DNA of 64,000 bases, from the NCBI GenBank assembly GCA_022457065.1, contig JAJGBQ010000002.1:4774001-4838000 (forward strand), written 5' to 3'. The translations under genes were made by a program, and so were the position numbers. The notes under the pieces are model-generated. The model saw only the letters and a list, made by a program, of their open reading frames with translations, had not been told where the DNA came from and did not search any database. This document shows positions 1 to 10,100 of this stretch, one piece after another (positions within the stretch are counted from its first letter, which is position 1; the number at the start of each line of letters is the position of its first letter). The stretch is from Curvularia sp. ZM96 (taxonomy: Eukaryota; Ascomycota; Dothideomycetes; Pleosporales; Pleosporaceae).

Positions 1-159
1 TTCATGACCGAGCCCAACCCATGGCTATCCGTCTCGTCACCTTCCGGGTACGAGAGCCTGCATACGAGTGAGGCAGATGAAATGGATATGGAGACGCCGA
101 TGGGATTCCTGGACGCCGGAAGCATGGATAGGTACATGCCGAGGTGCGAAGTGAGATAG
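1..159 (+). CDS. 3' end of a gene entering from the left (partial)
   Basis: Frame 1 is open from the first base to a TAG at 157-159 and encodes about 52 residues. The stretch is acidic and Met-rich near its end (it contains DEMDMETPMGFLDAG). Codons ending in C or G dominate, as in the certain genes here, and a stop follows quickly, so it reads as the C-terminus of a protein whose body lies outside the window. I recognise no domain. An overlapping minus-strand frame at 37-240 looks like a shadow. The real reading frame could only be confirmed with upstream sequence. Confidence 0.5.
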   Translation, partial: FMTEPNPWLSVSSPSGYESLHTSEADEMDMETPMGFLDAGSMDRYMPRCEVR

Positions 160-899
160 AGTCGGTGCCGGAAGAAAGGCACGCAACGAATGAATGATGA
201 TATACCTCTTTGGCTTAGATTGATGAATCAGCGTCGTCACGCTCTCTCCTATGTACTCATAAACAAGAAATCAGAATATATTGAAATTATTTTTTGGACC
301 CGGCGTTCTGCAGAGCTACGCTCTAATTGTCATAATGACACACACGAAAACTCTGTCCCAAGGCTTTCTAACTGAATACGTTTTTGTCGGCGTAAAAGGC
401 GTTGTTCCAACGGGGCACAATACTGTATACAGGCTGTTGGGCTGCCTTATTCCCGGCTATGAACAACGGTAATCCGACCGTCGGTCGCGCGCCCCTCTCC
501 CTACTCCACTTTTTTTTGGTGCTTGCATCCGATACATAGGAAAGAGGCGCGCTTAATAGATAGCTATGACACATACATACTTTTTTGTTTATCTTTGTCG
601 TCCGTCTGTTCGTTCGACGCTCTCTACCCTGTCAATTCACGGAAAAGCGAGTCAATTAAATAGTAGAGTAGTGCTACTTTGCTCTTCTTCCTGTTGTTTT
701 GAACAGACGCGTTAAACGAACAAGGATATACTGGCACACTGTTTTGCTTGAAAAAAAAAAGGGCTACTCGACTTTTCAAAAAGAAGAGCCGAGGATAAAA
801 GGCATTTTGACAAAAAGGAGATTTTTGAGCTTGAGGGCTTATTTCCGGGAGCCGAGGGAAATACTCTAGCACAGGAGAAGGAAAAGAGAAAGAGAAGGG
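160..899. other. Intergenic, upstream of the MFS transporter gene
   Basis: 740 bp between the partial gene and the transporter start. It contains several A or T homopolymers (T8 near 509, A10 near 751) and a purine-rich GGAGAAGG/AGAGAA stretch just before the ATG at 900. I see no convincing gene; a long minus-strand frame across 624-1415 is largely antisense to the transporter. Confidence 0.6.
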
Positions 900-2467
900 A
901 TGACGAGGAGTGAAGAAGGAGAGGAAAGGGAGAGGAGAGGGAGTGAGTTGGAGATTGAGCTGGAGGAGAAGACGGGAAGGGATGAGAAAGAATTGGAACG
1001 TGATCAGCAAGACGCGACTGGCGAGAACAGCATACTGGGAGAAGAAGCAGCAGCAGTAGCCAAAGAGCCAGAGCAAAGACTCAACACCAAAACCCAGCAA
1101 CAAGACGTTGCTCCCAACGGCGGCTATGGCTGGGTCTGCGTCGCCGCCGTAGCAACCATCAACGGCCATACCTGGGGCCTCAACTCGGCCTACGGCGTCT
1201 TTCTCGCATACTACCTCGCCAACGACGTGTTTCCCTCGGCCACGCCCCTCCAATACGCCTTCATCGGCGGCCTCTCCATATCCCAGGCCCTCATCGTCTC
1301 GCCCATTGCTACGCTGACGACCCGCCGTTTCGGCACCCGCACCACGCTCTTCATCGGGGTCGCGCTCGAAGTCATTTCCTTCATCGGCGCGAGTTTCGCC
1401 TCGCAGATCTGGCACTTATTTCTCAGCCAGGGCATTTGCTTTGGCTGGGGCATGGGCTTCCTCTTCGTTGGCTCCGTCGGCATCGCCGCGCAGTGGTTCA
1501 GCACGCGTCGGTCGCTCGCAAACGGGTGTTCGGCCGCGGGCTCAGGCCTCGGCGGCCTCGTGTACTCGCTCGCTGCTCAAGCCATGATCCGACACATTGG
1601 GCTCCCCTGGGCTTTTCGCACCTTGGCTGTCATTGCCTTTGTGGTAAACAGCGTGTGTGCCCTGCTGATTCGCGATCGCAACAAGCAGATTGGAAGTAAT
1701 CAGCTGGGGTTTGACTATCGGCTCTTTTCCAAACTGCATTTTCTGGGGCTGTTGGTGTTTGGGTTTTTGTCCATGCTGGGATACGTGGTACTGCTCTTCT
1801 CACTGCCAAACTATGCGAGGACGGTGGGCTTGACCGCACAGCAGGGGAGCGTTATTGGGGCCATTTTCAATCTGGGGCAGGCGATTGGGAGACCGCCAAT
1901 AGGATACTTTTCCGATTCGATAGGTAGACTTAATATGGCGAGTAGCATGACTTTCCTCAGCGGGTTGCTTTGTTTGCTGGTCTGGATTTTTGCAAAGAGC
2001 TTTGGGGTGCTGGTTTTCTTTAGTTTGGTTGGTGGAACGGTGGCGGGCACGTTCTGGGCGACGGCTGCGCCGGTGACGACGGAGGTTATGGGGTTGAAGG
2101 ATCTGCCGAGTGCGTTGAGTATCACTTGGTTGGTGCTGGTGTTGCCGACGACATGTAAGTACCCTCTCCCCCGTATTTGTCTCACTTGTGTGAACTTGAC
2201 TGATGACGAGGAATAGTCTCTGAGGCCATTGGACTGGAGATTGTAGCTTTCAACGGGGGGTCCTATACGGGAGCCATCCTGTTCACGGGGTGGATGTACA
2301 TTGGTGCAGCCGTCTTCTTGTGGCTTGTGCGAGCTTGGAAGATAGGTGAGGACGAGGAGATGGAGGCCGTGGCTTGGAAGAATGGCGAAGGATCTGCGAC
2401 TGGGGCTGGGACGGTGAAGGGGAAGAGTCCGTTTATGAAGAGGATGTTTATGATTAGAAAAGTCTGA
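900..2467 (+). CDS. MFS transporter, monocarboxylate (MCH/MCT) type
   Basis: Two exons, 900-2154 and 2217-2467, with a 62-nt intron (GTAAGT..TAG); 501 residues. A charged N-terminal tail of about 70 residues precedes NGGYGWVCVAA at about residue 73, the [D/N]GGxGW motif that opens the first helix of fungal MCH and animal MCT carriers. About twelve hydrophobic segments follow, with a central loop containing RDRNKQ. The second exon supplies the last helices (FNGGSYTGAILFTGWMYIGA) and a basic tail. Family members sit in the plasma membrane or internal membranes and move monocarboxylates or, for Mch5, riboflavin; the substrate cannot be read here. If the intron is retained, translation stops at the TAG formed by the 3' splice site, losing the last helices. 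The ATG at 900 is the first in frame. Confidence 0.9.
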
Positions 2468-4134
2468 GTGTGGAGTATTCTTCTTTCTTCTAGTAAGACT
2501 ACAGTCTTGTTAACAAAATAATCGAGACTTGGAATTACCGTGAACTTTGGATTGACTATTTCGCACACTCTTTCCTTGTTTCGCAGCTTCCTCATTCGAA
2601 ACCGTTCTCAAAGATGTTAAAAAGAGATACATAGTTACATTTATTTCCTTGGACTGTTTGTTTTTGTAGTTCTAGGTTTGTAAAGCGATAAAGTTAAAAT
2701 ATCTTTGTAATTTTTAGTGAGCTTTAGCCTATGCTAAGTTCCGATAATTCCATTAACGGAGTGACTCGAATTGAATATTTCTTTCATATTTACGATTTGG
2801 AGTGGTGGACTATGAGCTGAAAGAGAATGGGATACTCCCACGTGATACCCTGTGGGCAAAAGTTGTTTTTATGTGGATGTTTGAGCGTGTTCTAAACATG
2901 GCAGTGCTCAGCTATATTAGACGAAACCATACCCCTCACTTGAACCAATCCGGCCGTCTCTGCTGCAAAAAGCAAATATTGGGAACACAAGTCTTTTTCT
3001 TTGGGAGCACTGCCAGCCAATGCCCGCCAATGCCCGACCCTTGTCTGGCAGCTCTAGTTCCCGTCGCGTCTGACCACTAGCTGAGTCCCCTATTTGGACG
3101 TTATTAAATCATGTTGGACGCGTCTGGAGAGAAGCCCAAAGTCACGGGTACAGAAAGTCCAGATCTGTCTGGTCATGTTGAGAAAAAATGAGGCGACTGG
3201 AGGCAGGAAGAAGTCGGATGGCAATGCGGGGTCTTGGGCTGGGAACTTGTCGTCCAGTCGGTCCCTTGGTTAGACGTGGGCTGACGCACAGCAATTCAGT
3301 CGTGCGCGCCCGTGATTGGCTGGAAATTTAAATGTCCCTTGCTAACCGGACACGTCTAATAGGCGTAGCGGCCTCGGGATGACCTCAAGACGCGTCGTAT
3401 CATTTTGTCTGCTGCCACAAAGGCGGGCGGGCCGGAACCGCCGTCGGGTGCACGTGAAGATGGTGATGATGGTGTCGAGGGCCAGCACCGCAGGAGGACA
3501 GCAAGGTGGAGAGAGGCGAACGGCGCACGTACAAAGTAGCCTCGAGCAGCAGGGCTTGGAAATTACCGGGCGCAATATATAGAATTGCGCGTGCGAGACT
3601 TCAATGCGGCCTGGGCGTGTGCATCAAAGGGCGCCATTGGCCCCCTGACGCGGGACTGTGCCAACTGGCAGTCATGCCGCTAAGCAATGCCCGACCTTAG
3701 TCTCGACGCTCTCCCTGTTCTTGTCCGTGTCCACATTTTGTCGTCGACGACACTGGCACGCCTTTGACTGCCATTTCTCCTCGCTTCGTCGTCTGCCTGC
3801 TGCTCCGGGATGCTCCAGCGTCCGGTGGTCTCCAGATTTGTGCTATCCCACTTCATGTCACTCTTTTAGCTACTTTGCCCATTATCCCTTTCTTAGTTCT
3901 GTCCGTATACCTAATCATACTGCCTCCACCGACGCCCCTCCTGCGCTCGAGACCCTCTCCGGTACGCGTTCCCTCGCTCCGGGCAATCGACTGCCGCCCC
4001 ATCGACTCTCTGGGCCCGTTCGTTTGACGCGTTTGGCATCCCAGACAAGGGAGGAAAAGAGGAAGAAGAAAAGAGACAAGTGTAGCAGCTCAGACAGGCT
4101 GCCTGCGGCAACACGTTCGGGGAGACATCCGTGA
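2468..4134. other. Long intergenic region upstream of the giant coiled-coil gene
   Basis: About 1.67 kb. The left part (2500-2800) is AT-rich, fitting the 3' end of the transporter transcript. The right part is GC-richer and pyrimidine-rich from about 3700, like a long leader. It holds CACGTG at about 2840 and 3451, an inverted CCAAT (ATTGG at 3314-3318), and two copies of CAATGCCCGACC (3028-3039 and 3685-3696). No gene is supported. The frame at 3658-4134 has no ATG and ends in TGA immediately before the ATG at 4135. Confidence 0.5.
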
Positions 4135-7100
4135 ATGCAAGCTAGACGGTCTAACTCTCCCTCGCTACCGCCCTCATCTCCTCCACCTGCTCCTCAGTAT
4201 CTTGGCGAAGCGACGTCGCCATCGGAGGAGCGCGAAGTAGTCTCGCCGACTTGGACTGCCCCATCCCCGTCTCGTACGCTGGGGCATTCGAGCCCAGAGC
4301 TGCCTCTACTTCCCTCCTTCTCCGTACTTGGAAACCAACCGCGCACGCCCTCCACTGCTGCGAGGCGCGAGCGAACCGATACCTCGTACTACACGGCAAG
4401 CTGGGGCAGTCCGTACCGACACCCCCCTCCATCCTTTAACCTTGGCCGCCAGGTCTCGACCAATCTCGACAGCGACGACTTTGACGAGGAACCATCTGGT
4501 CTCCAGTTTGGACTTGGACATTTGCTTCCCTCGCGACTAGATCTCGAAGCAGACTCGCCGAACCGCTTCAACCTCGAGCATCTTATTCCTTCTTTAGATC
4601 GGAACGTATCGCCCAACCGCTTTACGCTTGAACACCTGATTCGATCTCGGCTGCCCAACCTAGATTTTCTATCAAGAGAAGAACGGGCTTCTGGTAGCAC
4701 CCCGCGACCGTCCGACCCAAATCCCACATCCGCAGAGTGGGTTCAACGATTCCTTGAGCAGCGTTGGAATCGCGCAACAAACGACTGGCGGAGCAACGAC
4801 AGCGACACTGAAGGATCTGCAGAAGATCAAGACGTGCCCCTTGCCGCCCCACCAAAGCGAGGACACAGAGACAGGAATACCAATAAGACGCTAAACCAGC
4901 AGGATTTCTGGCGTCACTTTAGTAAAGACCAGAAGGAAGCCCTGGGTAAGATGATGGCCTCAAAGTACGCGGAAGCCGAACCGGCGGTTCCCCAAAGACA
5001 AACATCTGGTTCTGGCCCACCTCAGACAAATGGAAATAGCGCGTCGTCGGAGAAGACACCAATGCCGACTCCTTCAAAGGCAACAAAACCAACCAACGAG
5101 ACCCCCACAAAGTCGGGAAACGGCGATGCTGCAAAGCTGTCAAGTCAAGAGTCATCGACGAGCAGGCCTAACCCCCAAGCGAGCTCGTTTCTTGCTCCCC
5201 CAAGCGCTGCGCCTGCACACCCGAGAATGCGTAAGAAGGTCCAGGTCAAAGGCAAGAATTGTATCATCTCCATACCGCGAGATATTCCTAGAGGCAAACC
5301 TGGGTATCCGCCCAAGCCAATGAGTGACGAGGCTGTCAACGCAAAGCTCAGGACACTCGAGCAGCAAGGTTACGATATTCGCGGTTTCAGCACTGGAGGC
5401 CAAGACACACACAATAGAGCCATCTGGCCAACAGAGGCTGACATGCAAGCCGAGCGTGTCAATTCAGGTTCAAAATACAGAGTCCGTGTGTCAAAGGAGT
5501 CGGAATGGAAAGACTACCAGAACTCTTTGCTCGAGGCAAAGCTTGCAGCACTTGGTGTCAGCGTAGGTGGTGAGGAGGACATTGCTCTTCCTCTCTCACG
5601 CCAGACATCTTCGCAGCAGCATCCGGGAACAGTTTTCTCTCCGCCTCTGCCTACCTCGTCCGCTGGTAGCATCCGCATGGCCAGGCCGGGTAGTATCGCC
5701 TCGATTGGCTTCCCATACGGACCATCGCCAGGGCACATGTCGCGACAGTCGATTGCTTCTCCCGCAGCTTTTGCAAACCCGCGTACAAACATGCACATGC
5801 ATCGCCATTCTACTTTTGGATCGCCGGCAAACTTTGCTCAGCACGGTTACTCACCTTCTGGTACATGGTCACCGAGTGGTTACTTCAATGCTCAGGATGG
5901 TCGCACCGCATCGCCTGCTCTTGCTTTGAGCCGTCCTGACCTTGCGGAACTTATCTCGCCCCGTTCGCCATTTGGTATGGGCCAGCAGCTTCCTATCACG
6001 CCAACACAGAGGAATGATCTCCAGCTACATATGCAATTGCAACAGCAGCAACTTCAGGCTCAGCTTCTCCAGCAACAGCAACAACAGCAGCAACAGGCCC
6101 TTGGCATGCGACCCGCGTCTACGCTTGCTGAAGTACCTGAGGATGAGGATGAGGAAGATGAAGTACCGGCCATGAAGCACGCCACTCAAACTCAAACCGA
6201 AATTGCTGTACCAACTCCTCGCGGTCGCGGTCACCGTCATAACATCAGCGAGAATCTCGAACGCGAGGCTGCTAATGAAGAGTACCACTTGGAACAGGCT
6301 ATTGACAAGCAGTTTGCCGAAGGCGGAGACTTCAGTACGGAGCCAGAGACTAACATGCCATTGAAGCCTGCACATGTCGTGGCTAAGCCCAAGTGGGAGG
6401 ACTCTCGACCGATCCTTCATCAGCCTCAACCACACAGCAGGGCTCACTCTCTTGCACAGTCACAGAACCCCGTCTCGTTCTCGTTCCCAGCTCAACAGAC
6501 CCCGGCTTCTGACAGTGATGGTGCGCGCACAAATCTTTCCGAGAACACCAACCCCAGTTTGGAAGAGGGAGAGGCTCGCAACGCCACCCAGGACGCTGTG
6601 CAGCATTCCAAGGCGCCCTCGCAAGTCAGCAATTCCTGGAAAGACAACAAGTTTGCCTTTAGCAACCCCGCACCAGCTACGCACAGCAAGCATGCCTCGC
6701 GCTCGTCCATTTCGAAGCTCAATGTCGAGGCCAAGGAGTTCAAGTTCAACCCTACAGCGTCCTTCAGTCCTGGATCCTTCTCATCTGGCTTCAGCTTTGC
6801 ACCCGCTGTCAAGCCCGTCACAGAACAAGGCGCTCACCAGACTAACAAGAGTAGCATCGATGGGCCGTCGAACTTCAATGTCTCGGCTCCTACTTTCAAG
6901 CCCGATGCACCCGCGTTCAAGCCCGATGCTCCGGCATTCATGCCCAATGCAAGCACTTCTTCTGTCATGTCAGGTGGCTTCGACTTCTCAAGCCCGCCGT
7001 CATTCAAGCCTGACGCACCTGTCTTCAGTCCTGGAGTGTCGACATTCAACATCGACAAGCCGATCCCTGCTCCAACGAGCTTCTCTTCCAAGATCTTTGG

Positions 7101-10100
7101 GGATGTTAATATCTCTGCCAACGACATCATCAAGCCGGCTACACGCTCCAAAGCTGTCCCCATCGTTCGACCTGACAACACCCGTCAGCAAACACCCAAA
7201 GAGCAGGAAGATCGCGAGGACGAGGCTGGCCGGCCTATCCAAGCTGAGGGTCGTGAAAAGCGTGTACGACGCAATCGCCCTGATGGTGATGACGTCCCTA
7301 AGTTTGCACTTCAGCCTATCCTTCCATCGCAACCTTTGGCTGAAGTTAAGGAGCCCAACGCTGTTGTAGTTGATTCCGAGATTGCTGAGAAAGACTTTGC
7401 CCAAGATAAGGAGAACCGTTCGCCAGATGGCAAACAGACCAAGGCCAAGTCGAAGAGCCCTTCGCCATTGCCGCAGCAACAGGACATGAGGCCGTTTGAG
7501 CCCATTTCCCCTGCTCCCGGAAGCGAAGAAGGCGCGGAGGATGATACGCCTCATGTCAGTGACATTCCCACTCCAACCACTGAGGATCCTGAGCCGACGA
7601 CCAAGAAACACGGCCATAAGAGCAGTCTCTCGGCTACCGCCAAACCGTTCGAGTTCAAGCCACAGCTCCATGCTGGCTACGATTTTGGCTTCCATGTTAC
7701 AAAGCCGTCTCAAGTTGAAGATCCTGAGAAGGCTCAGCTGTCGCCTCCAAGAGTTGCCAGCAGGAGTCCAGCAACGACTTACCGACCCAGCGACGACGGC
7801 TCGTTCAAGACGGCCATGGAGTCTGGTAGACAAACACGTTACCCCGAGAGTGAGAGTGTTGATTTCGATAACATTGGCGATGCTACATTCAACGACATTG
7901 ATGCAGTCATGAAGCACATGGATGGAGAGGGCTCAGACTTTGGTGTTGAGCGTGACGAGACGTCTTGGGACCAGTCCTCTCCTCAGCGGACGCCGCACGT
8001 GTTTGAGCGCAATGACTTGCAACCAAACTTCAAGCTGCGCAGTGACGCCCCTAGCCCCAGCCCTCGCCGAGGATTCTTCCCCGGTCGTGGCGTCCACATT
8101 CCTGGCTCCGCAACGTCGGTACAGGATCCGTTCGACAGCGAGAGGGCTGCAATTCCTTATCAATCACCTGTTCGTGAGGTGGCTAACGTTGATGATGGAC
8201 ACCTGAGCGACTGGGACGATGGCCTCCTCAGTGAGGACGAGAGCAAGATTCAGATGCGCAGTGGCTTCTTCGATAAACATGTTGACGAGCTTATGGGCCG
8301 TCTTCTGCAGGACCGCCTCAGCCCGCTAGAGCAGAACTTGCAAGGCATCCAGCAAGCGCTGGTGACTATGTCGCAGCGTTCACGACGTGGCCGACGTAGC
8401 ATGTCCACGAATGAACGTCTTGACAGCGACGCAGATGACGAGGACGACGAGGTTGGCACTGAGGCGGACTATCGCAACAGATCTCGAGGCAAAGACAAGA
8501 AGCTGGAGAAGATCCGGTCGATTGTCATGGACGCGCTCGAGGTCCATCAGTCACAGATCACGTCGCTGCCGGTGCCCGTACCAGTGCCGGAACCAATCAT
8601 TCCAGAGAAGATCCGCGACATTGTCACTGATGTCATTACGCAGCACCAGCCACCTGTACAACACGTTGAGCCTATTCCGGTCGATCAAATTCGCGAAATC
8701 GTTCAAGATGCTATTGCTTCCAGCAAATCAGTACCCGAGCACACCACTGAGTCTCTCAAGGCCGAAGACGTCCGATCCATTCTTGCTGACATGCTTGCGT
8801 CTCATGCCCAGCCCGTAAAGACCGATGACATCCGATCGATTGTTATGGAGGCGTTCGAGACACACGCGCCTCAGCCACTGCCAGCACCGGTTCCTGAGCA
8901 GATCTGGCCTGATGACCTCAAGGCGATTGTCGCAGAAGCAATTGCTTCTTCTCACACCCCACCTCCGCCGGCGCCAACTGCTGATCCTGTTCAGCCCGAC
9001 ATGATCCGCTCCATCGTGGCCGAAGCACTAGCATCTCAGAAGCCTATGGCTACTTTGGAGGCCCCTGTCGATATTCCACAGCCATCTCTTGATATGTCTG
9101 AGCTGTACCAGATCATCGGTAGCCTCAAAGCTTCTATCGCACAGACTACGAGTCATCACCTCCAAGCCGAGGACGTCCGCGAGCTTATCGACGATGCCTT
9201 CAAGCGCCAGAACATGGAGGTTGCCAAGCGTGAGGAGTCTCAGGCCGTTCAAGAGAGGGATGCGCGAATTGCCGACCTTGAGGCAATGCTCAAGGAAGCT
9301 ACTCTGCGCTTTGACACCGAGGCCGAAGCACGCAAGGCTCTTGAAGCCCGTGAAGTCGACTCTGCTCGCCTTCTCAAGGTTACTGAAGAAGAGCTCACCC
9401 TTCTTCAGCAGGCTGCTCGTGATGACGAGAGGAAGATCCACAGTCTGACGGAAGAGCGCGATGATCTTCGCCATAGCCTCGAGACTCTCAAGAGTAATGA
9501 AGACGTGTTCCGCGACAGACTGTCTACGCTCGATACCGACAACGAACGGCTCAAGCTTGCGAACATTGCCCTGGAAAGCTCTGAGGAGGACCTCAAGAAG
9601 AAGCTGGATTCTGTTACTGCTGAGAATGAGGCTTTGACCTTCACGTTGGAAGAGCACCGCCTCTCTGCCAACAAGTGGCGTGGCGACCTTCAGCAAGCTC
9701 ACGAGGAGGCAGAGCAGCTGCGCAAGGCTATCGGAGAATCACGCTTCCAAGCCGAGGAGGCCGCCCGTGTCCGGGAATCAATGCGTGCCAAGTTCGAGCA
9801 ACTCCAGCAAGATATGGTCGCAGCCTCCCAGCAGATTGCCGCCGAACGCGCTCAATGGCAGAAGAAGGAGGAGGAGTCGGCGACTAAGTACGAGGTTCTC
9901 AGCGCACGCATTGAGGCTGAAGGTCGCACACGTGAGCGTCTTGAGAGAGAACTCGAGCGCCTGGAGACTCAGGAGCGCGAGGGCATGAAACTCAGGATCC
10001 ACCTCGAACAGACACAGAAGCACAATGCCAGGCTAGAGGAGACTGTTCAGCAGCTCAGGAAAGAGGCTATGGAACACCAGAGGAACGCTGAACGCTACGA

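Noticed and set aside
624..1415. 263-codon minus-strand frame over the start of the MFS gene
   Set aside because: Mostly antisense to the transporter N-terminus, low complexity, no domain.
3658..4134. 159-codon open frame in the same frame as the giant gene, separated from it by one TGA
   Set aside because: It contains no ATG, is pyrimidine-rich like a leader, and the TGA is followed by A, a poor readthrough context.
7000..7917. 305-codon minus-strand open frame inside the giant gene
   Set aside because: It is a shadow of GC-ending sense codons; no domain, and the sense frame is clearly coding.
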